A stretch of 64,000 nt of DNA from Bacteroidales bacterium (GTDB lineage Bacteria; Bacteroidota; Bacteroidia; Bacteroidales; Paludibacteraceae): contig CAAGHA010000122.1 in the NCBI GenBank assembly GCA_900769555.1, positions 25,767 through 89,766 of the forward strand, given 5' to 3'. Shown here one piece after another: positions 54,372-63,976 of the stretch (the first letter of the stretch is position 1; each line of letters begins with the position of its first letter). Made by a program: the position numbers and the translations under genes. The notes beneath the pieces were generated by a model, which worked only from the letters and a program-made list of their open reading frames with translations, searched no databases and had not been told where the DNA came from.

Positions 54372-56042
54372 CTATTCCATCAATTTTCTATAACGGATTC
54401 GCTTAGGGGCAACATCACCCAATCGTGATTTTTTATGCTCTTCGTATTCAGAATATGATCCCTGATAGAAATAGACGTTTGAATCACCTTCATACGCCAA
54501 AATATGGGTACAAATACGATCTAAGAACCAACGGTCATGAGAAATAACCACTGCGCATCCAGCAAAGTTGGTCAAGCCCTCTTCCAACGCACGCAAAGTG
54601 TTTACATCAATATCATTGGTAGGCTCATCCAAAAGCAAGACATTTGCATCTGATTTCAAAGTTAATGCCAAATGTAATCGGTTTCTCTCTCCTCCGGATA
54701 ACACTCCACATTTTTTCTCTTGATCTCCTCCTGTAAAATTAAATCGTGAAAGATAAGCGCGTGCATTAACATCTTTCCCACCCATACGAATTAACTCTGA
54801 GCCTTGTGAAATAACTTGATATACGGTTTTATCCGGATCAATGTCTTTATGCGACTGATCGGCATAACCCACTTTTACAGTCTCACCCACCTCGAATGTT
54901 CCTCCATCTACACTTTCTAATCCCATAATCATTCGGAATAAAGTCGTTTTTCCTGCACCATTCGGTCCAATAATTCCAACAATCCCATTCTGAGGCAACA
55001 CAAAATTCAAATCATCAAACAACAATCTATCTCCAAAGGCTTTTTTAACTCCTTTTGCTTCAATTACCTTAGTACCCAAACGAGGTCCATTCGGAATAAA
55101 TATTTCTAATTTTTCTTCTCTCTCTTTCTGATCTTCATTCAACAATTGATCGTATGCATTCAAACGCGCCTTACCTTTAGCTTGACGAGCTTTCGGAGCC
55201 ATTCGAACCCACTCCAACTCTCGCTCCAACGTTTTACGTCGTTTACTTGCTTGCTTTTCTTCTTGTTCAAGACGTTTTGTCTTTTGCTCTAACCAAGATG
55301 AATAATTTCCTTTCCATGGGATACCCTCCCCTCTATCCAACTCTAGAATCCAACCTGCTACATGATCCAAAAAATAACGGTCGTGTGTAATCGCAATAAC
55401 AGTACCTTTGTACTGCTGCAGATGTTGTTCCAACCAGTCAATAGACTCTGCATCCAAATGGTTGGTAGGCTCATCCAATAACAAGATGTCGGGTTGTCTT
55501 AACAATAGGCGACAAAGAGCCACCCTGCGACGTTCTCCTCCGGAAAGATTTTTCACTAAAGCATCCTCTGGAGGACAACGAAGTGCATCCATCGCACGTT
55601 CTAATTTATTATCTAAATTCCAAGCATCTGCTTGATCTAATAATTCTTGCAATTCGCCTTGACGGGCTATCAATGCATCAAAATCAGCATCAGGATCGGC
55701 AAATTTTTCATTTATCTCATCAAACTCCTTTAATAAAGAGACAATTTCAGAAACTCCCTCTTGAACAACCTCTTTTACAGTTTTTTCATCATCTAATTTT
55801 GGTTCTTGCTCTAAATACCCAACTGAATATCCAGGTGAAAAAACGACCTCTCCTTGGTACGATTTCTCTACTCCGGCAATAATTTTCATCAAGGTAGATT
55901 TTCCCGATCCATTTAGACCGATAATTCCTATTTTTGCTCCATAAAAAAACGATAAATAGATATTATTTAAAACTTTCTTTTGATTATTAAAAGTCTTACT
56001 TACACCTACCATCGAAAAGATAACTTTCTTATCATCTGCCAT
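54372..56042 (-). CDS. ettA: Energy-dependent translational throttle protein (ABC-F ATPase)
   Basis: 556 residues with two complete ABC domains. NBD1: GLNGSGKST (about 43-51), LSGGERRRVAL and LLDEPTNHLDAES. NBD2: GPNGAGKTTLF, LSGGERNRLHLA and [13 protein letters not shown]. The linker (about 240-320) is charged and coiled. EttA binds the ribosomal E site and couples elongation to ATP/ADP. Both active sites are intact, in contrast to the other ABC-F at 10576. It is 145 bp from the sirtuin gene upstream. Confidence 0.95.
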   Translation of the reverse strand: MADDKKVIFSMVGVSKTFNNQKKVLNNIYLSFFYGAKIGIIGLNGSGKSTLMKIIAGVEKSYQGEVVFSPGYSVGYLEQEPKLDDEKTVKEVVQEGVSEIVSLLKEFDEINEKFADPDADFDALIARQGELQELLDQADAWNLDNKLERAMDALRCPPEDALVKNLSGGERRRVALCRLLLRQPDILLLDEPTNHLDAESIDWLEQHLQQYKGTVIAITHDRYFLDHVAGWILELDRGEGIPWKGNYSSWLEQKTKRLEQEEKQASKRRKTLERELEWVRMAPKARQAKGKARLNAYDQLLNEDQKEREEKLEIFIPNGPRLGTKVIEAKGVKKAFGDRLLFDDLNFVLPQNGIVGIIGPNGAGKTTLFRMIMGLESVDGGTFEVGETVKVGYADQSHKDIDPDKTVYQVISQGSELIRMGGKDVNARAYLSRFNFTGGDQEKKCGVLSGGERNRLHLALTLKSDANVLLLDEPTNDIDVNTLRALEEGLTNFAGCAVVISHDRWFLDRICTHILAYEGDSNVYFYQGSYSEYEEHKKSRLGDVAPKRIRYRKLME

Positions 56043-56186
56043 ATTAAATAGATTTTAAAGTTTAAATTTCAATAAATTCAATCGTTCTTTATTTTAAATG
56101 CGCTCCAAGATCATATCGACCTTATTTAGATTGACTTAAAGAACAAGTGCCTATATATCAATATATTAAAACACTCAAAACAACTA

Positions 56187-56888
56187 TTATTCTGCACAAT
56201 AACCAATCATCTGCAGAAAATCTTTCATCCCTTCTGATGCTCCCTTTTGAATTGTTACAACATTATTGGCTCCACCAAGTTTAACTTCTTTGGGATCAAT
56301 TAAATAAATCGGAACATTGTTAGGGACATATCGAACTAAACCGGCTGCAGGATAAACCAACAAAGATGTTCCTATAATCAAAAACAAATCTGCTTTTCTT
56401 ACAATCTCAGCTGCTAATTCAATATTCGGAACAGCCTCTCCAAACCATACGATATACGGACGAAGTTGAGCTCCGTCCGGAGCTTTGTCGCCTAAATTTA
56501 TCTCCAAAGCACCTTCTGACAACGAAATGATTAGATTTTCATCCTCTATGGAACGAGCTTTTAATAATTCCCCATGAAGGTGCAAAATATCCGAACTTCC
56601 GGCTCGTTCGTGTAAATCATCAATATTTTGCGTAATAACAGTAACATCATACTCCTTTTCCAATTGAACCAATGCCTTATGAGCAAAATTCGGTTGATGA
56701 TTTTTAAGGTTCTTCCGCATACGATTGTAGAAACCCAATACCAACTCAGGGTCTCTAAAAAATCCTTCTGGAGTTGCTACATCCTCTACAGGATACTCAT
56801 CCCACAAACCATCAGAATCACGAAAAGTGCGAATTCCACTCTCCGCACTTATCCCGGCTCCTGTTAAAACAACTAATTTTTTTTTCAT
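56187..56888 (-). CDS. Sirtuin (NAD-dependent protein deacylase) lacking zinc-binding cysteines
   Basis: 233 residues. NAD-binding GAGISAESGI (10-19), TQNIDDLHERAG (about 87-98) with the catalytic His in HLHGELL, and IIGTSLLVYPAAGL mark a Sir2 core. The loop between HGELLKARS and RPYIVWFGEAVPN, where CobB has four zinc-binding cysteines, has none; the only Cys is three from the C-terminus. The CobB YxxR desuccinylase signature reads YNRM here, with arginines one residue off, so acyl preference is uncertain. It lies 16 bp after the coiled-coil gene. Confidence 0.88.
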   Translation of the reverse strand: MKKKLVVLTGAGISAESGIRTFRDSDGLWDEYPVEDVATPEGFFRDPELVLGFYNRMRKNLKNHQPNFAHKALVQLEKEYDVTVITQNIDDLHERAGSSDILHLHGELLKARSIEDENLIISLSEGALEINLGDKAPDGAQLRPYIVWFGEAVPNIELAAEIVRKADLFLIIGTSLLVYPAAGLVRYVPNNVPIYLIDPKEVKLGGANNVVTIQKGASEGMKDFLQMIGYCAE

Positions 56889-56904
56889 CTTCTGAGAACC
56901 CTTA

Positions 56905-57390
56905 TCAATTGTATCGTCTATTTAAGATTTCCGAATAAAGGAATGCTTTCCTCAACTCTTCCGGAGAATCCAAATCTGATAAATAGGTAAAGTCCTGCAC
57001 CTCAGATTCAACCTTAAGATCTTGATACGCACCCCGTTTCCTATTCATTTCCGATAAATTGAAAGTAACCGCAGCCCCCTCTTCTTGAGAGTTCCCTCCC
57101 AAGGAAGAGTTCATTTTCATTTTTTCTTTCAACAACTGCTCACTCGTATGCTTTGCAGCATTGATCTTTTTGGATAGTTTTTCAAATTCTTCTTTAATCT
57201 TTCTACTTCGCTCTTCAGCCTCTTTGAAACTTTTTAAGTCGGGTCTAGACGCATTGGACTCAGTATGCCGATTAATAGTCTCATTCACACTATCTCGAGC
57301 ACTCTTTTTCACCTTCTTCTTCTTCCTAATATCAAAAAAGACTCCAATAGCAAATATTGCAATATAAACAACGACGATTATGAAATCCAT
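56905..57390 (-). CDS. Unknown membrane-anchored coiled-coil protein
   Basis: 161 residues. One N-terminal membrane helix (FIIVVVYIAIFAIGVFF) is followed by a basic stretch (DIRKKKKVKKSAR), a charged helix likely to form a coiled coil (about 50-95) and a C-terminal segment ending PEELRKAFLYSEILNRRYN that looks like a conserved Bacteroidales tail. No function can be assigned. It lies between trxA (20 bp) and the sirtuin gene (16 bp), so it is in their operon. Confidence 0.7.
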   Translation of the reverse strand: MDFIIVVVYIAIFAIGVFFDIRKKKKVKKSARDSVNETINRHTESNASRPDLKSFKEAEERSRKIKEEFEKLSKKINAAKHTSEQLLKEKMKMNSSLGGNSQEEGAAVTFNLSEMNRKRGAYQDLKVESEVQDFTYLSDLDSPEELRKAFLYSEILNRRYN

Positions 57391-57410
57391 ATTAGAAATT
57401 TGTTAACTCA

Positions 57411-57725
57411 TTACAAATTTGAATTAATTTTTTCAAGCAATTCACCCTTAGGTACAGCCCCTACTGTTTTATCAACCACCTCTCCATTTTTGATAAAAAT
57501 AATCGTCGGAATATTTCTAATTCCAAAATTAGAAACGATATCCGGATTATCATCAACATCAACTTTACCGATAATTGCTCTTCCCTCAAACTCAGAAGCC
57601 AACTCTTCAATTACCGGAGCAATTGAACGACAAGGTCCACACCATTGAGCCCAAAAATCAATTACCAACAATTGACCTTTGCCAGCCATCTCTTCATAAT
57701 TTGCATCTGTAATAACTACTGCCAT
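57411..57725 (-). CDS. trxA: Thioredoxin
   Basis: 104 residues. The active site is WCGPC in VIDFWAQWCGPCRSI, with cis-Pro in NIPTIIFIKNG and VGAVPKGEL near the end, all canonical. It reduces protein disulfides in the cytoplasm. The start is ATG 57725 (MAVVITD); a longer reading would add a non-homologous hydrophobic N-terminus. It follows dnaE, a gene order known in Bacteroidales. Confidence 0.95.
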   Translation of the reverse strand: MAVVITDANYEEMAGKGQLLVIDFWAQWCGPCRSIAPVIEELASEFEGRAIIGKVDVDDNPDIVSNFGIRNIPTIIFIKNGEVVDKTVGAVPKGELLEKINSNL

Positions 57726-57858
57726 GATAATAATTATTTTTAGTTTTAAATTTATTTTCCCTTTTACACCTCTTAACATCCCTATTTATCAGTCTTTTAA
57801 AACATGCTATTAAGAGTGTACTAAAATACAATGAATTTTTGATAATTCATCTCTTTTT

Positions 57859-60800
57859 TTACAATTTATTTATTTCAAATTCAATTTTCAAATCTTCCAA
57901 TGCTCCCAAAAAATCTTTTGTCACATTTAATCCTTTGATTGCTCGGCTCCGCAAATTTAACACTTTCCCGGAACTTTGCATCTTCATCTTTATATATAAC
58001 GCAGCACCCCCTGATTCTGTTTTATATATATCGCATAATTGATGTAATTGCGTACAATGTGTGGCACACATCGAATCGTTCAACAATATGGATATATTCT
58101 CAACTAATTTATTGGAATCTTCTGAAAGAAGTAAAATTTTTGATACCACAATTGATTTTCTATCTTGATAGGCAAATTTTTGTTTATATTGTGCTTGAAT
58201 CAACAATTTATATCCTGGAACAAAATAACCAGAATAGGTAACCAACTCTTCGCCTAAAAAGAAAAATTCATAAACTCCAACGTAATCTTGGATAGAGACA
58301 ACCTTGTATGGGTTTCCTTTTTTAGAAGTTCCGGCTCTTACGTTACTTACAACTCCTCCAATCATCAATGTTTTACCCTCAGACTCTGCTAAGAATGTTT
58401 CGTCATTCAAATTGATTGTATTTGCATTGCAAACATAATTCAAGACCACATAATAATCGTCCAACGGATGAGAAGAGAGATAAATTCCAACCAACTCTTT
58501 CTCCTTGTTGGATAGTTCAGAGGATGATATTCCTTCCACCTCCGGCAATGGCGGTTTGGCAATCATAGCCTCTGTCATATCTCCAAAAAGCGAATTAGCC
58601 GAAAGTTCTTTCTCTGATTGAACCCTATTTCCATAACGAATTAATACGTCCAATACAGTATCTCCCTTTTGCGTTGTAGCTATAAAATGCTCTCTTTTCA
58701 CATCCGAGAAACAATCAAATGCCCCCGCTAAAGCCATATTTTCTATCGTTTTTTTATTGCATGCCGATAGATTGACTCTCTCAAAAAAGTCATATATATC
58801 TTTGAACAAACCATTGGCTTCTCTCTCTTTTAATATCGCATCAACCGCAGCTTCTCCCACTCCTTTTATTCCACCTAATCCAAAACGAATATTTCCTTCC
58901 GCATTTGAAGTAAAGTTTAAATAACTCTCATTCACATCAGGATTCAACACCTTAATGCCCATACGCTTACACTCCTCCATAAACTTTGCTATATCGGAAA
59001 TATTATCTTTATTCCTCGTCAAGTTGGCAGCCATATAATCAGCAGGAAAGTGTGCCTTCAAATAGGCTGTTTGGTAAGCTACCCACGAATAACAGGTTGC
59101 ATGAGATTTATTAAATGCATAAGAGGCAAATTTCTCCCAATCTCCCCAGATTTTATCCAAAACCTTTTCATCATATCCATTTTTCATACCTCCTGCAACA
59201 AATTTTGGTTTTAACTTATCCAGTGTTGCGCGTTGTTTTTTACCCATTGCTTTTCGCAAAGTATCCGATTCACCGCGGGTAAAGTCTGCCAACAATCGAC
59301 TTAGCAACATCACCTGCTCCTGATAAACTGTAACTCCGTAAGTATCTTTCAAATACTTCTCCATAATCGGAATATCATACTCTATCGGCTCTTCTCCATG
59401 CTTACGACGAATAAAGGTAGGAATGTAATCCATCGGTCCCGGACGATAAAGTGCATTCATCGCAATCAAGTCCTCAAACGTAGAAGGTTTTAGCGCGATC
59501 AAATGTTTTTGCATACCGGGCGATTCAAATTGGAATGTTCCAACCGTAGCACCATCACTATACAGTTTATAGGTCAATTCATCGTCAATAGGCACATGAT
59601 CAATATCGACTTCAACACCATGAGACAACTTAATATTTTTCAAAGCTTCTTTTATGATACTCAATGTTTTAAGACCCAAAAAGTCCATCTTTATTAAACC
59701 AACCGACTCTACATAATGTCCATCATATTGAGTTACCATAACATCTTCTCCGGAAGCTCTATCTTTGACCGTTGAAATAGGAGCAAAATTGGTTAAATCA
59801 TCAGCTCCGATAATCACACCACAAGCATGAATACCTGTTTGCCGGATAGTATCCTCCAAAATAGAAGCATAATGTAACATTGATGAAATACCCTCATCCA
59901 ATCCTTCGTACGCCTCCTTTAAAGGTTGTACATATTTCAAACAGTTTCGAATATTTACTTTGATTCCTTTCCCCTTTTCATCAACCATATTATCAGGGAA
60001 CTTATCTGGAATCATCTTTTTAATGGCATCAACCTGAGGCAACGGAATGTCTTGCACACGACCAACATCTGCAATAGACGATTTAGTGGCCATAGTTCCG
60101 TATGTAATAATATGCGCCACCCTCTCTTTTCCATACTTTTCCGTCACCCAACGCAACACCTCACCTCGACCATCATCATCAAAATCAACATCAATATCGG
60201 GCAATGAGATACGATCCGGATTCAAAAAACGCTCAAACAGCAAATCATACTTTAATGGGTCAACATCCGTAATCCAAAGACAATAAGCCACAACTGACCC
60301 AGCAGCAGAACCTCGGCCCGGACCAACCGAAACACCCAATTCCTCACGAGCAGCACGAATGTAATCCATCACAATCAAAAAATAACCGGGAAATCCCATG
60401 GTCTTCATGATATGCAACTCAAAAATAATCCGTTCAGTCTGTTCCGCTGTTAAGTCTTTACCATAACGTTTTTCAGCCCCAATCCACGTCAGATAAGCCA
60501 AATAATCAGCTTCCAACTTTATACGATACAACTTATCATAACCTCCTAATTTCCCAATTTTCGCCTCCGCCTCTTCTCGAGAAAGAACAACATTTCCTTT
60601 CTCGTCTTGAGTGAATTCATTAAAAAGATCCTCTTCCGAAAATTTTGCACGATACCCCTCTTCTGTTCCAAACGATTCCGGAATTTCAAACTTAGGCATC
60701 AATGGACCTGAATCTATAGAATAAAATTCCACTTTATCAGCAATCTCCAAAGTATTGGAAAGTGCCTCCGGATAATCGGAAAAGATAACAGCCATCTCTT

Positions 60801-61722
60801 CTGGAGATTTTAACCACTCTTGCTTCGTATAATGCATACGATTTTCATCAGAGATTTTTTTTCCGGTACTCAGACAAATCAAACGGTCATGCGCCTCCCC
60901 GTGATCTTCTTCAACAAAATGCACATCATTCGTCGCAACCAACTTTACACCGGTTTTCTTGGATAATTCGGCTAAATGAGGAATAATTTCTTCCTGCATT
61001 CGATAAACTTCAGTATCAGCATTAGGTTTATCTGTCTTATGGCGTTGCATTTCCAAATAATAATCTTCACCAAATACCTCCTTAAACCACAAAACCGACT
61101 TTTCTGCCTCGTCATATTTTTTAGCCGATAACAACTTCGCTATTTCTCCACCCAAACATGCAGAGCATACAATCAAACCTTCGCTATATTGCTTGAGGAT
61201 GTTCTTATCTATACGCGGACGCCTGTATTCTCCATCCACCCACGCAATAGAAATTAACTTACATAAGTTGCGGTATCCTATTTTATTTTTAGCCAATAAT
61301 ACCAAGTGATAACCACTACTATCTACAATATACTCTTTCCCTGTTATTGGGTCTATCTCTTTGTAATCTTTATCCTTATCATACAATGTTCGTCTCGCAC
61401 AATAAGCCTCCACCCCAATTATCGGCTTAAATATCTCTTTTTTTAACGTAGCCAATTTTTCAGTTGCAGCTAACTTCTCCTCATCCGAAGCTGTTTCTGA
61501 CAACAAGATAGCTTCCTGTTCTTTTATTTTCCCTTTTACATTCTTATTTTGTCCACCAACAATATCCATAAATTCCTTCATTCCAAACATATTACCATGA
61601 TCAGTAATCGCCAAGGCAGACATACCGGAACGTTTGGCTTTTGCAACTAAATCCGGAATTTTAGACATTCCATCCAAAACGGAATAATGGGTATGCACAT
61701 GTAAATGAACAAAATCAACCAT
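57859..61722 (-). CDS. dnaE: DNA polymerase III alpha subunit
   Basis: 1287 residues. The N-terminal PHP domain begins with HLHVHTHYSVLDGMSKIPDLV. The polymerase core has GPGRGSAAGS and the catalytic PDIDVDFDDDGR (about 509), then a helix-hairpin-helix region near FGLGGIKGVGEAAVDAIL and a C-terminal OB domain. It is the replicative polymerase subunit. The His-rich HxHxH motif of the PHP domain is intact. trxA follows within 134 bp on the same strand. Confidence 0.97.
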   Translation of the reverse strand: MVDFVHLHVHTHYSVLDGMSKIPDLVAKAKRSGMSALAITDHGNMFGMKEFMDIVGGQNKNVKGKIKEQEAILLSETASDEEKLAATEKLATLKKEIFKPIIGVEAYCARRTLYDKDKDYKEIDPITGKEYIVDSSGYHLVLLAKNKIGYRNLCKLISIAWVDGEYRRPRIDKNILKQYSEGLIVCSACLGGEIAKLLSAKKYDEAEKSVLWFKEVFGEDYYLEMQRHKTDKPNADTEVYRMQEEIIPHLAELSKKTGVKLVATNDVHFVEEDHGEAHDRLICLSTGKKISDENRMHYTKQEWLKSPEEMAVIFSDYPEALSNTLEIADKVEFYSIDSGPLMPKFEIPESFGTEEGYRAKFSEEDLFNEFTQDEKGNVVLSREEAEAKIGKLGGYDKLYRIKLEADYLAYLTWIGAEKRYGKDLTAEQTERIIFELHIMKTMGFPGYFLIVMDYIRAAREELGVSVGPGRGSAAGSVVAYCLWITDVDPLKYDLLFERFLNPDRISLPDIDVDFDDDGRGEVLRWVTEKYGKERVAHIITYGTMATKSSIADVGRVQDIPLPQVDAIKKMIPDKFPDNMVDEKGKGIKVNIRNCLKYVQPLKEAYEGLDEGISSMLHYASILEDTIRQTGIHACGVIIGADDLTNFAPISTVKDRASGEDVMVTQYDGHYVESVGLIKMDFLGLKTLSIIKEALKNIKLSHGVEVDIDHVPIDDELTYKLYSDGATVGTFQFESPGMQKHLIALKPSTFEDLIAMNALYRPGPMDYIPTFIRRKHGEEPIEYDIPIMEKYLKDTYGVTVYQEQVMLLSRLLADFTRGESDTLRKAMGKKQRATLDKLKPKFVAGGMKNGYDEKVLDKIWGDWEKFASYAFNKSHATCYSWVAYQTAYLKAHFPADYMAANLTRNKDNISDIAKFMEECKRMGIKVLNPDVNESYLNFTSNAEGNIRFGLGGIKGVGEAAVDAILKEREANGLFKDIYDFFERVNLSACNKKTIENMALAGAFDCFSDVKREHFIATTQKGDTVLDVLIRYGNRVQSEKELSANSLFGDMTEAMIAKPPLPEVEGISSSELSNKEKELVGIYLSSHPLDDYYVVLNYVCNANTINLNDETFLAESEGKTLMIGGVVSNVRAGTSKKGNPYKVVSIQDYVGVYEFFFLGEELVTYSGYFVPGYKLLIQAQYKQKFAYQDRKSIVVSKILLLSEDSNKLVENISILLNDSMCATHCTQLHQLCDIYKTESGGAALYIKMKMQSSGKVLNLRSRAIKGLNVTKDFLGALEDLKIEFEINKL

Positions 61723-61752
61723 AAAATTCTATACTCTAATTAATTATATAAC

Positions 61753-61774
61753 TTAGAAGCTATTTAAAATTATA
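61753..61774. repeat. Possible family B end flanking a family A copy
   Basis: TTAGAAGCTATTTAAAATTATA resembles the family B left end, and GTTTTTATAACAACATCTTAA after the family A copy (about 61972-61992) resembles its inverse. This suggests the A copy inserted into a short B-derived palindrome. Confidence 0.35.
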
Positions 61775-61778
61775 TTAA

Positions 61779-61967
61779 GGAAACTTCTAAAAATTACGAT
61801 TCCTATTTCTAAATGTAATAAATTCTATTTCGGATGCTTTTGAATTCATTTTATTTATCTTACTACTATTCATTCTGTTACGATGCCCACATCGCTCTTT
61901 TATGAATAAAAACAAGCTAACTCAAATGCTCTTCAAAATCATCTCGACCCGATTTATAGAACTTACC
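61779..61967. repeat. Long-type family A repeat with exact target-site duplication
   Basis: 189 bp from GGAAACTTCTAAAAATTACG to GATTTATAGAACTTACC. Flanked by TTAA on both sides (61775-61778, 61968-61971). The interior aligns in opposite orientation with the copy at 46641-46823, sharing TGCTTTTGAATTCATTTTAT and AAAATCATCTCGACC. Confidence 0.8.
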
Positions 61968-62003
61968 TTAAGTTTTTATAACAACATCTTAATCTCTCCT
62001 CTA

Positions 62004-62978
62004 TTATTGACAATTCTTGCGGATTGTATTCCAAGTTTGCTCGTCCATTTTTGTACCAACAACTTGAACAATATTTCCACTAACAGAAGCTCCATACTCA
62101 CCACAAATATTCAGAGGTAAATTATTTGCCAACCCATACAAAAATCCGGATGCATACAAATCACCGGCACCTGTAGTATCCACAGCTACCACATCCTTCA
62201 TTGGAGCTATTTCATACTCCTCTGAACCTCTGCAAATCACAGAACCATCCTTCCCTTTCTTCACAACAGCTATTTCGCAATACTCACCCGCAATGATTCG
62301 AGCTGCTGCATTAGGACTTTCTCCTGTGAAAGATTTTGCCTCTTCTTCATTCGCAAAAATAATATCAACATATTCCGAACTAATACGACGTAAAAAATCC
62401 AAATTATCTTCCACGACATTGTAACTTGCCAAATCCAAAGAGACTTTTAATCCGGCTTGTTTCGCTAATTTTAAAGCAGTTTCTATCAATTCATAATTTT
62501 GCACCAAATAACCTTCTACATGAAACAAATCATACCCCTCAAATTGAGTCAAATTCAAGTCGCATGCTTTTAATTCGCACGCAGCGCCCAAGTAAGTGAT
62601 CATAGTGCGTTCACTATCCGGAGAAATCAACGACACACAAACACCTGTAGGCAATTCACTCTTAATCAAAAATGGTTCTACTCCACACTTCTGCATATCT
62701 TCACCAAAGAAATCACCCTCTTCATCATCTCCTACTTTACCAATAAAACCACAAGAAACTCCTAATTTAGCCAAACCGGCTATTGTATTTGAAGCAGAAC
62801 CTCCCGTTACAAAAAAACGTTCTTTTTCATGAAGTTCATTTTGCAATGCTGCCGACTGGTCTTTGCCAACCAATTGCATACTTCCTTTCGGAAACGAAAG
62901 TTTTTGCAATAAATCGTCCGAATCTAAAACTGTTAAAACGTCAACTAAGGCGTTTCCTAATCCTAATATTTTTAACAT
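62004..62978 (-). CDS. PfkB-family carbohydrate kinase, adenosine-kinase-like
   Basis: 324 residues. The N-terminal MLKILGLGNALVDVLTVL, VTGGSASNTIAGLAKLG and the C-terminal catalytic motif VAVDTTGAGDLYASGFLYGL (with the DTxGAGD Asp) define the ribokinase/PfkB fold. The substrate-binding N-terminal residues (GNALVD) and ELKACDLN region resemble adenosine kinases, but PfkB members vary and the sugar or nucleoside is unproven. The start is ATG 62978. It stands alone with a family A copy downstream and family B repeats upstream. Confidence 0.82.
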   Translation of the reverse strand: MLKILGLGNALVDVLTVLDSDDLLQKLSFPKGSMQLVGKDQSAALQNELHEKERFFVTGGSASNTIAGLAKLGVSCGFIGKVGDDEEGDFFGEDMQKCGVEPFLIKSELPTGVCVSLISPDSERTMITYLGAACELKACDLNLTQFEGYDLFHVEGYLVQNYELIETALKLAKQAGLKVSLDLASYNVVEDNLDFLRRISSEYVDIIFANEEEAKSFTGESPNAAARIIAGEYCEIAVVKKGKDGSVICRGSEEYEIAPMKDVVAVDTTGAGDLYASGFLYGLANNLPLNICGEYGASVSGNIVQVVGTKMDEQTWNTIRKNCQ

Positions 62979-63280
62979 AACTCTACTCTCTTTAGTGCTT
63001 TCTATGTAAATTACATCGACAGCATGGTTAAACATATTAAGAAGACTTTTAATAAAATTTCTTGCCCAAAGGGATAGAATACTCCTACACCCTCTCCCCT
63101 TAATTCTCTATAAAACAAGATCATAAATTACACAAAAGAAATTTAAAACAGCCTTCAAGACACACTCACAAATATAACCAAATTTATTTAGCATACTCCA
63201 ATAAAAAGTTGCTTAATTTAAGAAACTATTTAAAATTTCTTTTAAAAATCAGTATATAAAATTTTTAAATGAAATTTCAA
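62979..63280. other. Intergenic stretch without recognised gene
   Basis: AT-rich DNA upstream of the kinase gene. It may contain its promoter, but no clear -7/-33 pair was found on the minus strand. Degraded family B-like pieces (for example TTTAAGAAACTATTTAAAAT near 63218) occur at its right end. Confidence 0.4.
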
Positions 63281-63289
63281 TCTGCTTCT

Positions 63290-63525
63290 ACAAAGTTGTT
63301 TAAGGTAACATCTATAAATTACGATTCTTGTTTCTAAATGTAAAAAATTCTATTTCACACATATTTGAGAATTGTTTTTGAATATATTTTAATTCACTCT
63401 TTTACAGTTAATACCAAGATATTATCAAAATAAGATGAATAAAATAGCAAAAACGATCACTAAGATGACGAAAGCTATGATTTGAATCTGCATATATAAA
63501 TTTTCAACTGTTTCTAACAATTATT
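63290..63525. repeat. Chimeric family A/B repeat
   Basis: Starts AAAGTTGTTTAAGGTAACATC with an A-type left half (TATAAATTACGATTCTTGTT) and continues with a B-type body (TATTTCACACATATTTGAGA, CTTTTACAGTTAATA, TTATCAAAATAAGATGAATA), ending TTCAACTGTTTCTAAC. It joins parts of both families, possibly by insertion or template switching. Confidence 0.5.
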
Positions 63526-63730
63526 TTTAGTACAGAGCTATTAAAAAAGTATTTATAGCTAAAAATTTATATAGGAGAAGTATGATCTTAAGGCTAATTC
63601 TATAAATCTAAAATAAAAAAAGAAAAAAATAAATTTTGAAACAATATCTAATAATCAACACCTTACATAACAAGAAACGAAATCACCTCTCATATCAATA
63701 AATTTTTTAGTTTATTTTTATTGAAAAATA

Positions 63731-63761
63731 TTGCAAATAAAAAAAAATCTACTTACCTTTG
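63731..63761 (+). promoter_or_regulatory. Predicted promoter of the tRNA-Asn pair
   Basis: TTG at 63731-63733, 20 bp, TACCTTTG at 63754-63761, then CAACGC. It is 30 bp before the first tRNA. Confidence 0.65.
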
Positions 63762-63791
63762 CAACGCATTTGAGAAAAGAGTGCATTAAAC

Positions 63792-63865
63792 TCTTCCTTA
63801 GCTCAGTCGGTTAGAGCATCTGACTGTTAATCAGAGGGTCCTTGGTTCAAGTCCAAGAGGGAGAG
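63792..63865 (+). tRNA. tRNA-Asn (anticodon GTT)
   Basis: 74 nt cloverleaf. Acceptor TCTTCCT pairs with AGGGAGA (one G-U), the D arm is GCTC...GAGC, the anticodon arm TCTGA-CTGTTAA-TCAGA with GTT, and the T arm CTTGG-TTCAAGT-CCAAG. Discriminator G; CCA is not encoded. Confidence 0.95.
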
Positions 63866-63902
63866 CAAAAGTGAGGAACAACACTAAAAAACGTTCGAAC
63901 AT

Positions 63903-63976
63903 TCTTCCTTAGCTCAGTAGGTTAGAGCATCTGACTGTTAATCAGAGGGTCCTTGGTTCAAGTCCAAGAGGGAGAG
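63903..63976 (+). tRNA. tRNA-Asn (anticodon GTT), second copy
   Basis: Identical to the first copy except one D-loop base (AGTAGG for AGTCGG). It starts 37 bp after the first tRNA and probably shares its transcript. Confidence 0.95.

Noticed and set aside
57780..57858. Hairpin ATGAAT/ATTCAT as a dnaE terminator
   Set aside because: The stem is only six A/T-rich base pairs and lacks a proper T run; trxA downstream is probably cotranscribed.
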